A stretch of 64,000 bases of DNA. Source: Paenisporosarcina sp050269735 (GTDB lineage Bacteria; Bacillota; Bacilli; Bacillales_A; Planococcaceae). The stretch covers positions 1 through 64,000 of the forward strand of contig NZ_JBNNIX010000006.1 of NCBI RefSeq assembly GCF_050269735.1, written 5' to 3'. Position numbers and translations under genes: made by a program. Positions 34,250 through 44,436 of the stretch are shown piece by piece; position 1 is the first letter of the stretch; the number at the start of each line of letters is the position of its first letter. The notes below the pieces were generated by a model, which ran no database searches, was not told the DNA's origin, and was given only the letters and a program-made list of their open reading frames with translations.

Positions 34250-37200
34250 TTATTCTGCGCTCACTGCTACTTCAGTTTCGTTTTTCTTTTGGTCAACAAT
34301 CTTGATCTGACGGTAACGTTGCATACCTGTACCCGCTGGAACGAGTTTACCGATAATAACATTTTCTTTCAGGCCAAGCAATTCATCGCGTTTCCCTTTG
34401 ATAGCCGCGTCTGTTAACACACGCGTCGTTTCTTGGAACGATGCTGCTGATAAGAACGATTCTGTTTCAAGTGAAGCTTTCGTAATACCGAGAATAACTG
34501 GACGACATGTTGCTGGAAGTTTGCCATTCAACACTGCCTCTTTATTCGCATCTGCAAATTGGTGGATGTCGAGTAACGAACCTGGAAGCAATTCTGTTTC
34601 TCCAGCTTCGATGACGCGCACTTTACGAAGCATTTGGCGAACCATTACTTCGATATGTTTGTCTCCGATTTCTACCCCTTGCATACGGTATACTTTTTGA
34701 ACTTCTTTCAACAAGTACTCTTGTACAGTTGAAACGTCTTTAACTTTTAACAATTCTTTCGGATCAATTGAACCTTCAGTTAATACTTCACCGCGTTTAA
34801 TGGCATCATTCAGCTGAACTTTCAGACGACCATTATAAGGCGCTAGGTATTTACGTGTTTCAACATCACCTTGAACTGTGATTTCTTTTTGACCTTCACG
34901 GATTTCATCAATAGCAGAGATAACCCCTGTAATTTCAGTAATAACCGCTTGACCTTTAGGATTACGAGATTCGAAAATCTCTTGGATACGTGGAAGACCT
35001 TGTGTAATATCGTCTCCAGCTACCCCACCTGTATGGAATGTACGCATCGTTAACTGAGTACCTGGCTCACCGATCGATTGAGCAGCGATAATACCGACTG
35101 CTTCTCCAACCTCAACGTTTTCACCAGTTGCCAAGTTGATTCCGTAACATTTTTTACATACGCCGTGTTTCGTGTTACATGTGAAAGCAGAACGAATAGT
35201 TAGTTCTTCGAATCCAGCATCCAATATAACGCGAGCTACGTCTTCTGTAATCAAACCATCTTTCTCCAAGATAACTTTTTTCGTTTCTGGATGGAAAATA
35301 GTTTTACGAGTATGACGACCGACAATACGCTCGTCGAACCCTTCGATTACCTCTGTGCCGTCCATTAAGGCGCCAATCAACAAGCCACGGTCCGTTCCGC
35401 AATCATCTTCACGAACAATAACATCTTGAGCAACGTCAACTAGACGACGTGTTAAGTAACCTGAGTCAGCCGTTTTAAGGGCAGTATCCGCAAGACCTTT
35501 ACGAGCACCATGCGTAGAGATGAAGTATTCAAGTACTGTTAAACCTTCACGGAATGATGATTTAATCGGAAGCTCGATAATACGACCGGCTGGATTGGCC
35601 ATTAGCCCACGCATACCTGCAAGTTGAGTAAAGTTGGATGCGTTACCACGCGCTCCAGAGTCACTCATCATGAAGATTGGGTTCAAGTTATCTAATGATT
35701 TCATTAGTTTTTCCTGAATAACGTCCTTCGCAGCACTCCAGTAAGAAATTACGCGATCATAACGCTCTTCTTCTGTAATTAATCCACGACGGAATTGTTT
35801 CAGTACTTTATCTACTTTATCTTGAGCTTCTTCTAATACTTTCCCTTTGTCTGGAAGTACTACGATATCTGAGATACCGATCGTAATACCAGCTTTAGTT
35901 GAGTATTTGAAACCAAGGTTTTTCATACGGTCAAGCATTTTCGACGTTTCAGTAATATGGAAACGTTTGAATACTTCAGCGATGATGTTTCCAAGAATTT
36001 TCTTCTTGAATGGTGAAACAAGTTCCATTTCATCGATGTGTTTACGCACATCAGTTGATGTTGAAACGAAGTATTTAGACGGTGTTTCAACTTGAAGGTT
36101 GAAATCCGTTGGTTCGTTAATGTACGGGAATGTTTCAGGTAAAATTTCATTGAAAATCACTTTACCCACTGTCGTCAATAACAACATTTTGTTTTGTTCT
36201 TCAGTGAATGTTTGGTTGTTCAAAGAACCTGCCGCGATTGCAATACGAGTATGCAAATGCGCATGTCCGTTTTGATAAGCAATCAACACTTCATTTGGAC
36301 CATAGAATGTAGAACCTTCGCCAGTTGCACCTTTACGCTCAAGTGTTAAGTAGTAGTTACCTAATACCATATCTTGAGATGGTGTAACAACTGGTTTACC
36401 ATCTTTAGGATTCAAAATGTTTTGTGCAGCCAACATTAGTAAACGAGCTTCAGCTTGCGCTTCTGCTGATAGAGGAACGTGAACCGCCATTTGGTCACCA
36501 TCGAAGTCAGCGTTATAAGCTGTACATACAAGAGGGTGAAGACGAATTGCGCGACCTTCTACTAAAGTTGGTTCGAAAGCTTGAATTCCAAGACGGTGAA
36601 GCGTTGGTGCGCGGTTTAGTAAAACCGGATGCTCCTTAATAACGTCTTCTAATACATCCCAGACTTCTGAATGCATACGCTCAATTTTGCGTTTTGCACT
36701 CTTGATGTTGTGAGCTAAGCCACGCTCAACTAGTTCTTTCATAACAAATGGCTTGAATAATTCAATCGCCATTTCTTTTGGAAGTCCACATTGATACATC
36801 TTCAAGTTTGGTCCTACAACGATAACCGAACGACCAGAGTAGTCGACACGTTTACCAAGTAAGTTTTGACGGAAACGACCTTGTTTCCCTTTCAACATAT
36901 GTGAAAGTGATTTCAATGGACGGTTACCTGGTCCAGTAACTGGACGGCCACGGCGACCATTATCAATCAATGCATCAACAGCTTCTTGTAACATACGTTT
37001 TTCGTTCTGAACGATGATGCTTGGAGCACCAAGGTCTAATAAACGTTTTAAACGGTTATTACGGTTGATTACACGGCGATACAAATCATTTAAATCAGAA
37101 GTAGCGAAACGGCCACCATCTAATTGAACCATCGGGCGTAATTCTGGTGGAATTACCGGAAGTACATCTAAAATCATCCAATCTGGTTTGTTACCAGAGT

Positions 37201-37852
37201 TACGGAAAGATTCAACAACTTCAAGTCGCTTAATTGCACGCGTACGTCGTTGACCAGCTGCAGTTTTAAGCTCTTCCTTCAGCATTTCTGTTTCTTTTTC
37301 AAGATCAAGGTCTTGAAGAAGACGCTTGATTGCTTCTGCACCCATTGCTGCATAGAATTTCGTGCCGTATTTTTCACGGTATGCACGGTATTCTTTCTCA
37401 GACAATAGTTGTTTGCGCTCAAGTGGTGTATTCGCAGGATCTACAACGACATAAGAAGCAAAGTAGATAACTTCTTCCAAAGAACGTGGAGACATATCAA
37501 GGATAAGTCCCATACGACTTGGAATTCCTTTGAAATACCAAATATGTGATACTGGAGCCGCTAATTCAATGTGACCCATGCGCTCACGACGCACTTTTGA
37601 ACGTGTAACTTCAACGCCACAGCGATCACAAACGACACCTTTATAACGAACACGCTTATACTTACCACAATGACATTCCCAGTCCTTTGTCGGTCCGAAA
37701 ATGCGTTCACAGAACAAACCATCTTTTTCAGGTTTAAGTGTGCGGTAGTTAATCGTTTCAGGCTTCTTCACTTCACCGTATGACCAAGAACGAATCTTGT
37801 CAGGAGATGCTAAACCAATCTTCATGTACTCAAAATTATTAACGTCTATCAA
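34250..37852 (-). CDS. rpoC: RNA polymerase beta-prime subunit
   Basis: 1200 aa from TTG 37850-37852, seven nt after AGGGAGGT; the mature start is then LIDVNNFEYM as in B. subtilis. Zinc site CHCGKYKRV...CDRCGVEV (about 60-78), catalytic NADFDGDQMAVHVPL (about 447-461), bridge-helix region SDSGARGNASNFTQLAGMRGLM. Longer frames upstream would overlap the ribosome binding site and are rejected. Cotranscribed with rpoB. Confidence 0.98.
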   Translation of the reverse strand: MIDVNNFEYMKIGLASPDKIRSWSYGEVKKPETINYRTLKPEKDGLFCERIFGPTKDWECHCGKYKRVRYKGVVCDRCGVEVTRSKVRRERMGHIELAAPVSHIWYFKGIPSRMGLILDMSPRSLEEVIYFASYVVVDPANTPLERKQLLSEKEYRAYREKYGTKFYAAMGAEAIKRLLQDLDLEKETEMLKEELKTAAGQRRTRAIKRLEVVESFRNSGNKPDWMILDVLPVIPPELRPMVQLDGGRFATSDLNDLYRRVINRNNRLKRLLDLGAPSIIVQNEKRMLQEAVDALIDNGRRGRPVTGPGNRPLKSLSHMLKGKQGRFRQNLLGKRVDYSGRSVIVVGPNLKMYQCGLPKEMAIELFKPFVMKELVERGLAHNIKSAKRKIERMHSEVWDVLEDVIKEHPVLLNRAPTLHRLGIQAFEPTLVEGRAIRLHPLVCTAYNADFDGDQMAVHVPLSAEAQAEARLLMLAAQNILNPKDGKPVVTPSQDMVLGNYYLTLERKGATGEGSTFYGPNEVLIAYQNGHAHLHTRIAIAAGSLNNQTFTEEQNKMLLLTTVGKVIFNEILPETFPYINEPTDFNLQVETPSKYFVSTSTDVRKHIDEMELVSPFKKKILGNIIAEVFKRFHITETSKMLDRMKNLGFKYSTKAGITIGISDIVVLPDKGKVLEEAQDKVDKVLKQFRRGLITEEERYDRVISYWSAAKDVIQEKLMKSLDNLNPIFMMSDSGARGNASNFTQLAGMRGLMANPAGRIIELPIKSSFREGLTVLEYFISTHGARKGLADTALKTADSGYLTRRLVDVAQDVIVREDDCGTDRGLLIGALMDGTEVIEGFDERIVGRHTRKTIFHPETKKVILEKDGLITEDVARVILDAGFEELTIRSAFTCNTKHGVCKKCYGINLATGENVEVGEAVGIIAAQSIGEPGTQLTMRTFHTGGVAGDDITQGLPRIQEIFESRNPKGQAVITEITGVISAIDEIREGQKEITVQGDVETRKYLAPYNGRLKVQLNDAIKRGEVLTEGSIDPKELLKVKDVSTVQEYLLKEVQKVYRMQGVEIGDKHIEVMVRQMLRKVRVIEAGETELLPGSLLDIHQFADANKEAVLNGKLPATCRPVILGITKASLETESFLSAASFQETTRVLTDAAIKGKRDELLGLKENVIIGKLVPAGTGMQRYRQIKIVDQKKNETEVAVSAE

Positions 37853-37935
37853 GGAGCCTACCTCCCTTAGTCTGGGTCTTTTAAAGACTTTATCCACTTA
37901 GCTCAGGCGGATAACTTTTATGGAAATGGAAATGC

Positions 37936-37957
37936 GGGCAGGTATGAGGGCCTGCCC
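37936..37957 (-). other. Stem-loop in the rpoB-rpoC spacer
   Basis: GGGCAGG (37936-37942) / CCTGCCC (37951-37957) with an 8-nt loop in the 137-nt spacer. No T run follows on the minus strand, so it is not an ordinary terminator; it may be an RNA processing or pausing element. Function inferred. Confidence 0.45.
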
Positions 37958-37989
37958 TTATTTCTTAAAAAGGATTGTTATATATTGCC

Positions 37990-40900
37990 TTACTCGGCTG
38001 AACCGACTGGCACTTCGTTCGTCATTGGCAGGATGTTGAGAGCATCAGCTGGTTGAAGATCGTCTTCCTCATCCAAATCACGCAATTCAATTTCTTGGTC
38101 GTTGATTGTCATCATCTTAACGTCCATACCTAAACTTTGAAGTTCTTTAATTAATACTTTGAATGATTCTGGAACACCAGGTTCCGGAACGCTTTCACCT
38201 TTAACGATGGCTTCGTATGTTTTCACACGACCTACCACGTCATCGGATTTCACTGTCAAGATTTCTTGAAGTGTGTAAGCAGCACCGTATGCCTCAAGTG
38301 CCCAAACCTCCATCTCACCGAAACGTTGTCCACCGAATTGTGCTTTACCACCAAGCGGTTGTTGCGTAACAAGAGAGTAAGGTCCAGTTGAACGTGCATG
38401 TAATTTATCGTCAACCATGTGGGCTAACTTAATCATATACATGATTCCGACAGAAACACGGTTGTCGAATGGCTCACCTGAGCGACCATCATACAATGTT
38501 GTTTTACCATCACGGTTCATACCAGCTTCTTCCATAGTATCCCAAACATCTGCTTCATTGGCACCATCAAATACCGGTGAAGCCATATGAATGCCAAGTG
38601 TACGTGAAGCCATACCTAAGTGAAGCTCCAATACCTGACCGATGTTCATACGAGATGGAACCCCTAGAGGGTTAAGCATGATATCAACTGGTGTGCCGTC
38701 TGGAAGGAATGGCATGTCTTCTTCTGGAAGGATACGAGAGATAACACCTTTGTTACCATGACGTCCAGCCATTTTATCCCCAACAGAGATTTTACGTTTT
38801 TGAACGATGTATGCACGAACGAGTTGATTCACACCTGGTGGAAGCTCGTCGCCATCTTCACGGTTGAACACTTTAACATCCAAGATAATTCCGCCTGCAC
38901 CATGAGGTACACGTAGAGAAGTATCACGAACTTCACGTGCTTTTTCACCGAAGATTGCATGTAATAAACGTTCTTCAGCTGTTAACTCAGTAACCCCTTT
39001 AGGTGTTACTTTACCTACTAAGATATCGCCATCGCGAACTTCCGCACCGACACGAATGATTCCGCGGTCATCTAAATTACGAAGCGCTTCTTCACCCACG
39101 TTTGGAATGTCACGTGTGATTTCTTCAGGTCCAAGCTTCGTATCACGGGATTCTGACTCGTATTCCTCGATATGCACAGAAGTGTACACATCGTCTTTTA
39201 CAAGACGTTCACTCATGATAACAGCATCTTCATAGTTGAAACCGTCCCATGTCATGAAAGCAACAAGCACGTTACGTCCAAGTGCCATCTCACCACGTTC
39301 CATTGAAGGACCATCAGCAAGAATATCAAGTGGTTTTACGCGATCGCCAACTTTAACGATTGGGCGTTGGTTATAACTCGTCCCTTGGTTAGAACGAATG
39401 AATTTTTGTAATTTATATTTTGTTAAATCGCCTTTAACTTCTTTGCCGTCGATTTCTTCAATACGACGAACTCGAATTTCTTTCGCTTCTACATGCTCAA
39501 CGATACCGTCAAACTTAGCGATAACCGCTGCACCTGAGTCACGCGCATTCACATGTTCCATCCCTGTTCCTACGAAAGGAGCTTCAGGATTTAACAACGG
39601 AACGGCTTGACGTTGCATGTTCGCACCCATTAGGGCACGGTTGGAGTCATCGTTCTCTAAGAACGGGATACACGCTGTCGCTGCAGAAACAACTTGTTTA
39701 GGCGATACATCCATATAATCGATTGCAGAACGTTTGAATACCGTGTTATCTCCACGGAAACGACCTACGACTTCTTCATCCACAAATTCACCAGTATCAG
39801 AAAGACGTGCATTAGCTTGCGCCACTACATAGTTGTCTTCTTCATCAGCTGTTAAATAGTCGATGCGAGTTGTCACAAGGCCTGTCTCAGGATCTACGCG
39901 ACGGTAAGGTGTTTCAATAAATCCGAATTTGTTCACTTTCGCAAAACTTGAAAGTGAGTTGATCAACCCAATGTTTGGTCCCTCAGGCGTTTCAATCGGA
40001 CACATACGACCATAGTGGGAGTAATGAACGTCACGTACTTCAAAGCCAGCACGTTCACGCGTTAAACCACCGGGTCCTAATGCCGATAGACGGCGTTTGT
40101 GTGTCAATTCAGCAAGCGGATTTGTTTGATCCATGAATTGAGACAACTGAGAACTACCAAAGAACTCTTTAATTGATGCAATAACCGGACGGATATTAAT
40201 CAATTGTTGTGGCACTATAGATTGTGTGTCGTTAATTGACATACGCTCACGTACCACACGCTCCATACGAGAAAGACCAATACGGAATTGGTTTTGTAAC
40301 AACTCTCCTACTGAACGTAAACGACGGTTACCTAGATGATCGATGTCATCCGTGTTTCCAACGTTGTAAAGTAAGCCAAAGAAGTAACTAACAGAAGAAA
40401 TAATATCAGCAGGTGTGATGTTTTTGATTGCATCTTCAATATAAGCATTGCTGATAACATTTATTTCTTGTTGCGCTTCGTTGTTTGGTGCATAAATTTT
40501 AATTGATTGCAACGTGATATCGCCATCTAATACGCCACCGACTTGAGAAATTGTTTGGAATCCGATTCCATTCTCAAGATGTGGGATTAAACGATCAAGT
40601 AAACGACGGTCAATCACTGCACCTTGTTCAGCTAGAATTTCACCAGTTTCTGGATCAACTAGTGTTTCAGCAATTGTTTGATTGAACAAACGGTTTTTGA
40701 TGTGCAGTTTTTTATTCATTTTGTAACGACCAACATTTGCTAAGTCATAGCGTTTCGGGTCGAAGAAACGTGAGTACAACAGGCTCTTCGCGCTTTCAAC
40801 TGTTGGCGGCTCGCCTGGGCGTAGACGCTCATAAATTTCAAGTAACGCTTTATCTGTGCTCTCCGTGTTATCTTTTTCTAAAGTATTACGAAGGAATTCA

Positions 40901-41550
40901 TTATCGCCAATCAAGTCGATAATTTCTTGATCAGAACCGAAGCCAAGTGCACGCAGAAGTACCGTTACTGGTAATTTACGTGTGCGATCGATACGTACAT
41001 ATACTACGTCTTTCGCGTCAATTTCGTATTCCAACCATGCGCCACGGTTAGGAATAACCGTTGCACCGAAACCTTTTTTACCGTTTTTATCTGTCTTATC
41101 ATGGAAGTAAACACTTGGTGAACGTACTAACTGAGATACGATTACGCGCTCAGCGCCGTTGATGACGAAAGTACCTGTTTCTGTCATGAGTGGGAAATCA
41201 CCCATAAACACATCTTGTTCTTTCACTTCATCTGTTTCCTTGTTATGAAGACGTACTTTTACGCGAAGTGGTGCAGCGTATGTTACGTCACGTTCTTTCG
41301 ACTCATCGACAGGATACTTAGGTTCCCCTAATGTATAATCGATGAATTCTAGTGAAAGGTTACCTGTGAAGTCTGCAATTGGAGAAATGTCTCGGAACAT
41401 TTCACGCAAACCTTCTTCCAGGAACCATTCATAAGATGCTGTTTGAATTTCAATTAAATTCGGAAGTTCCAGCACCTCATTAATACGCGCAAAACTTCTG
41501 CGCTGGCGGTGTTGTCCGTACTGAACTAGTTGACCTGCCAACTCATTCAC
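37990..41550 (-). CDS. rpoB: RNA polymerase beta subunit
   Basis: 1186 aa. N-terminus GQLVQYGQHRQRRSFARI, rifampicin pocket SSQLSQFMDQTNPLAELTHK RRLSALGP (wild-type residues), and GDKMAGRHGNKGVIS with catalytic-centre lysines. ATG at 41550 is close (3-5 nt) to GAGGGG; the TTG three codons later aligns with the B. subtilis start, so the N-terminus is uncertain by three residues. Preceded by a long leader with an attenuator-like hairpin. Confidence 0.98.
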   Translation of the reverse strand: MNELAGQLVQYGQHRQRRSFARINEVLELPNLIEIQTASYEWFLEEGLREMFRDISPIADFTGNLSLEFIDYTLGEPKYPVDESKERDVTYAAPLRVKVRLHNKETDEVKEQDVFMGDFPLMTETGTFVINGAERVIVSQLVRSPSVYFHDKTDKNGKKGFGATVIPNRGAWLEYEIDAKDVVYVRIDRTRKLPVTVLLRALGFGSDQEIIDLIGDNEFLRNTLEKDNTESTDKALLEIYERLRPGEPPTVESAKSLLYSRFFDPKRYDLANVGRYKMNKKLHIKNRLFNQTIAETLVDPETGEILAEQGAVIDRRLLDRLIPHLENGIGFQTISQVGGVLDGDITLQSIKIYAPNNEAQQEINVISNAYIEDAIKNITPADIISSVSYFFGLLYNVGNTDDIDHLGNRRLRSVGELLQNQFRIGLSRMERVVRERMSINDTQSIVPQQLINIRPVIASIKEFFGSSQLSQFMDQTNPLAELTHKRRLSALGPGGLTRERAGFEVRDVHYSHYGRMCPIETPEGPNIGLINSLSSFAKVNKFGFIETPYRRVDPETGLVTTRIDYLTADEEDNYVVAQANARLSDTGEFVDEEVVGRFRGDNTVFKRSAIDYMDVSPKQVVSAATACIPFLENDDSNRALMGANMQRQAVPLLNPEAPFVGTGMEHVNARDSGAAVIAKFDGIVEHVEAKEIRVRRIEEIDGKEVKGDLTKYKLQKFIRSNQGTSYNQRPIVKVGDRVKPLDILADGPSMERGEMALGRNVLVAFMTWDGFNYEDAVIMSERLVKDDVYTSVHIEEYESESRDTKLGPEEITRDIPNVGEEALRNLDDRGIIRVGAEVRDGDILVGKVTPKGVTELTAEERLLHAIFGEKAREVRDTSLRVPHGAGGIILDVKVFNREDGDELPPGVNQLVRAYIVQKRKISVGDKMAGRHGNKGVISRILPEEDMPFLPDGTPVDIMLNPLGVPSRMNIGQVLELHLGMASRTLGIHMASPVFDGANEADVWDTMEEAGMNRDGKTTLYDGRSGEPFDNRVSVGIMYMIKLAHMVDDKLHARSTGPYSLVTQQPLGGKAQFGGQRFGEMEVWALEAYGAAYTLQEILTVKSDDVVGRVKTYEAIVKGESVPEPGVPESFKVLIKELQSLGMDVKMMTINDQEIELRDLDEEDDLQPADALNILPMTNEVPVGSAE

Positions 41551-41619
41551 CCCTCAATAAAGCAATATTAGGACTTTTCGGCACACCATATTTAGTGTAT
41601 GATGTCGAAAAGACAAAAA

Positions 41620-41648
41620 GAAAACGAGTTCTATAAGAGCTCATTTTC
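41620..41648 (-). terminator. Attenuator-like hairpin in the rpoB leader
   Basis: Minus-strand GAAAATGAG (41640-41648) pairs with CTCGTTTTC (41620-41628) and is followed by TTTTTGTCTTTT. It lies about 70 nt before rpoB, between the promoter and the gene, so it could prematurely stop rpoBC transcription. The second half of the leader (41581-41610) can form another hairpin (TTTTCG / CGAAAA). Function inferred. Confidence 0.5.
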
Positions 41649-41744
41649 GGTTAACTAAATTTATTCATGGTAAGTATACCCACTAAGAAAATATCTTTAT
41701 ACAAAAGGGCATACGACCGCAAAATAATATTTTTGCATTTTATT

Positions 41745-41773
41745 ATAATATCATAGCGATTTTGTCAAGTCAA
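41745..41773 (-). promoter_or_regulatory. Promoter of the rpoBC operon
   Basis: Minus-strand TTGACT (41768-41773) with TATTAT (41745-41750), 17-bp spacer; an overlapping TTGACA (41763-41768) with TAATAA (41740-41745), also 17 bp, is an alternative. Directly after the methyltransferase stop codon. Leader about 190 nt. Confidence 0.65.
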
Positions 41774-41776
41774 TAA

Positions 41777-42382
41777 TCATTTGACTTTCTCAGCCTTGAT
41801 GATCCAGTAACCCCTTACCTTATCGACTACTTCAACTTGACCGAAAATTTCTTCTAATCGATCGAAAGTTGACGGAGCTCCTTGTTTCTTCTGAATGACA
41901 ACCCACAACTCTCCACCCACACGCAATTTCGCATAGGCATCTAAATAAAAACGAAAAATCGTTTGTTTTCCAGCACGGATTGGCGGGTTTGTTAAAATTG
42001 CAGCAAAGTCAGTTTCCGTAACGTCGGTAAACCCGTCACTTTCATAGATTCGTACATTTTGTACCCCGTTACCCTCCGCATTTTTACGCGAAAGTTGCAC
42101 TGCACGCTCGTTGATGTCCACCATGTGAATTGTACGATCTGCCTCAGTTTTAGCGATGGATAAACCAATTGGTCCATACCCACACCCCACATCAAGCACA
42201 GGCCCTTCAGTCGCAGGCATTACAAACGCATCGATTAAAACACGGGACCCAAAATCTACTTCGCTTTTACTGAAAACACCCGTATCCGTTTCAAAATGAA
42301 ACAGCTCACCACGCAGTGTAAAACTCCATGATTTAGGCTTACTTTCAGTTTGAGGTTTTTTTGAATAATAATGATCAGCCAT
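41777..42382 (-). CDS. Class I SAM methyltransferase (RsmC/YbxB type)
   Basis: 201 aa. Motif I VLDVGCGYGPIGL (about 61-73), acidic motif VDINERAVQL and the catalytic TNPPIRAGK (about 130), the NPPxR/H form of the rRNA guanine-N2 RsmC family. ATG at 42382 follows GGAGGG. At this position, between rplL and rpoB, B. subtilis has ybxB. A target in 16S rRNA is likely but unproven. Confidence 0.9.
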   Translation of the reverse strand: MADHYYSKKPQTESKPKSWSFTLRGELFHFETDTGVFSKSEVDFGSRVLIDAFVMPATEGPVLDVGCGYGPIGLSIAKTEADRTIHMVDINERAVQLSRKNAEGNGVQNVRIYESDGFTDVTETDFAAILTNPPIRAGKQTIFRFYLDAYAKLRVGGELWVVIQKKQGAPSTFDRLEEIFGQVEVVDKVRGYWIIKAEKVK

Positions 42383-42413
42383 TCGGGCACCCTCCAACCT
42401 GTTGTTGAAATGA

Positions 42414-42443
42414 AGAAAAAGCCCGCCGTTAACTGACGAGCTT
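42414..42443 (-). terminator. Terminator after rplL
   Basis: Minus-strand AAAGCTCGTC pairs with GGCGGGCTTT (two G-U pairs) and is followed by TTC. It separates rplJL from the methyltransferase gene. Confidence 0.75.
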
Positions 42444-42464
42444 TCCATTACTTATTGAAAGAAA

Positions 42465-42827
42465 TTATTTAACTTCTACTGAAGCGCCAACTTCTTCAAG
42501 TTTAGCTTTGATTTCTTCTGCTTCTTCTTTAGTTACGCCTTCTTTAAGAGCTTTAGGAGCGTTGTCTACAACTTCTTTAGCTTCTTTAAGACCTAATCCA
42601 GTGATTTCACGAACCACTTTGATTACTTTGATTTTTTGATCTCCTGCAGAGTTAAGGATTACATCAAATTCAGTTTTTTCTTCTTCAGCAGCAGCACCGC
42701 CACCAGCAGCCATAGCCATTGGTGCAGCAGCTGTAACGCCGAATTCTTCTTCGATTGCTTTTACTAAGTCGTTTAATTCAAGAACTGTCATACCTTTGAT
42801 TGCTTCAAGGATTTGAGTGTTGTTCAT
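42465..42827 (-). CDS. rplL: 50S ribosomal protein L7/L12
   Basis: 120 aa. N-terminal dimerisation helix, Ala/Gly/Glu-rich hinge (MAMAAGGGAAAEEEKTEF) and C-terminal domain KIKVIKVVREITGLGLKEAKEVVDN. Recruits GTPase factors to the stalk. 75 nt after rplJ. Confidence 0.98.
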   Translation of the reverse strand: MNNTQILEAIKGMTVLELNDLVKAIEEEFGVTAAAPMAMAAGGGAAAEEEKTEFDVILNSAGDQKIKVIKVVREITGLGLKEAKEVVDNAPKALKEGVTKEEAEEIKAKLEEVGASVEVK

Positions 42828-42902
42828 TGTATGTTCCTCCTAATAGGAATATTTTTTTGGTTGGGTTATACCCGGTTTTAAACAGCTAAGCCGTGTAACG
42901 AA

Positions 42903-43403
42903 TTACGCGCCTTGCTCTTCTTTTTGTTCTGCAACAGCTTTTGTAACAACTGCGAAGTTGCGCATTGGAGCTTGTAGAACGCTGAGTAGCATTGACAACA
43001 AACCTTCGCGAGAAGGAAGTTCTGCAAGTGCTTTGATATCGTCAGCAGTTGCGATTGTACCTTCGATCACACCAGCTTTGATTTCAAGTTTCTCGTTCTT
43101 TTTAGCGAAATCGTTAAGGATTTTCGCTGGCGCTACTACGTCTTCTGTTGAAAACGCAATTGCGTTTGGACCTGTAAGACTTTCGTTCAAGCCTTCAAGA
43201 CCTGCAACTTCTACTGCACGGCGAGTCATTGTGTTTTTATACACTTTGAATTCAACGCCAGCTTCACGAAGTTGTTTACGAAGTTCAGTTACTTGAGAAA
43301 CACTCAAGCCACGGTAGTCAACTACTACTGCAGTTGCTGCTGTTTTGAACTTTTCAGTAATTTCTTCAACACGAACTTTTTTAGCTTCGATTGCTCTGCT
43401 CAT
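42903..43403 (-). CDS. rplJ: 50S ribosomal protein L10
   Basis: 166 aa. VVVDYRGLSVSQVTELRKQLR and FKVYKNTMTRRAVE identify L10, the base of the L7/L12 stalk and, as the L10-L12 complex, the repressor of its own leader. Preceded by a typical L10 leader. Confidence 0.98.
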   Translation of the reverse strand: MSRAIEAKKVRVEEITEKFKTAATAVVVDYRGLSVSQVTELRKQLREAGVEFKVYKNTMTRRAVEVAGLEGLNESLTGPNAIAFSTEDVVAPAKILNDFAKKNEKLEIKAGVIEGTIATADDIKALAELPSREGLLSMLLSVLQAPMRNFAVVTKAVAEQKEEQGA

Positions 43404-43439
43404 CTGGACACCTCCTAATAGAATGAGTCATTTATACCG

Positions 43440-43615
43440 CCAAAAGAAAAGCCCCTGGATCTATATAGACACAGGGGCTGAAACGTCATCTTAAAAAGAA
43501 TCTGAATGCATGTCCTCGGTAGGATCATTATGCGACAAGTCGCCCCTACTGTCTACGGTACAAATAATTTATTTACAACAAAAGTCATCTTAACAGATAG
43601 ACTTTTAACTGTCAA
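43440..43615 (-). promoter_or_regulatory. rplJL promoter and L10 autoregulatory leader
   Basis: Minus-strand promoter TTGACA (43610-43615) and TAAGAT (43587-43592), 17-bp spacer, overlapping the rplA stop region. The leader contains the L10-binding region around 43505-43560 (minus strand reads GTAGACAGTAGGGGCGACTT) and ends in a terminator hairpin, AGCCCCTG (43450-43457) / CAGGGGCT (43472-43479), with a T run before rplJ. This is the L10-leader architecture of Firmicutes. Confidence 0.85.
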
Positions 43616-43617
43616 CC

Positions 43618-44319
43618 TTATTTAGAAACTTTTACGCTAGAAGAATCCACTTTTACAGATGGACCCATTGTAGTTGTAACGTTAACTGATTTCATGTAAG
43701 TTCCTTTAGCTGCCGCAGGCTTAGCTTTTTGAACTACATCGAATACTGCTAAGAAGTTTTCAACTAACTTGTTGTCGTCGAAAGAAACTTTACCGATTGG
43801 CGCGTGGATGATACCAGCTTTGTCAGCACGGTATTCAACTTTACCAGCCTTGATTTCTTCGATTGCTTTAGTTACGTCGAATGTTACAGTACCAGTTTTA
43901 GGGTTTGGCATTAAGCCTTTTGGTCCTAATACGCGACCTAATTTACCAACTTCACCCATCATGTCAGGAGTAGCTACGATTACATCGAAGTCAAACCATC
44001 CTTGTTGGATTTTTGTGATGAACTCTGAATCGCCAACAAAGTCAGCGCCAGCAGCTTCTGCTTCTTTTAATTTTTCGCCTTTAGCGAAAACTAATACACG
44101 TTGAGTTTTACCAGTTCCGTTTGGAAGTACTACTGCTCCACGGATTTGTTGGTCATTTTTACGTGTGTCGATTCCTAATTTGAATGCCACTTCAACTGTT
44201 GCGTCAAAGTTAACAGTGCTCGTTTTTTTAGCAAGTTCGATTGCCTCTTGAGCTGCGTACAATTTAGTACGGTCTACCAATTTCGCTGCATCTTGCAACT
44301 TTTTACCTTTTTTAGCCAT
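43618..44319 (-). CDS. rplA: 50S ribosomal protein L1
   Basis: 233 aa. DATVEVAFKLGIDTRKNDQQ and RVLGPKGLMPNPKTGTVTFDV are diagnostic for L1, the mobile stalk near the E site. Separated from rplK by 117 nt containing a strong stem-loop. Confidence 0.98.
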   Translation of the reverse strand: MAKKGKKLQDAAKLVDRTKLYAAQEAIELAKKTSTVNFDATVEVAFKLGIDTRKNDQQIRGAVVLPNGTGKTQRVLVFAKGEKLKEAEAAGADFVGDSEFITKIQQGWFDFDVIVATPDMMGEVGKLGRVLGPKGLMPNPKTGTVTFDVTKAIEEIKAGKVEYRADKAGIIHAPIGKVSFDDNKLVENFLAVFDVVQKAKPAAAKGTYMKSVNVTTTMGPSVKVDSSSVKVSK

Positions 44320-44373
44320 TGTAAAATGTCCTCCTTGATTGTGGTTTTAGCGGAATAAACCTCCCACGAATAA

Positions 44374-44404
44374 GGGTTGCGTGTCTTGTAGACATCCGCA
44401 ACCC
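44374..44404 (-). other. Strong stem-loop between rplK and rplA
   Basis: GGGTTGCGTGTCT (44374-44386) pairs with AGACATCCGCAACCC (44390-44404), one bulge, 3-nt loop region. No good T run follows, so it is more likely an RNA-processing, L1-binding or stability structure than a terminator. Function inferred. Confidence 0.5.
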
Positions 44405-44436
44405 CCCAAAAACTAATGCATCATCAAGTGCAGGGA

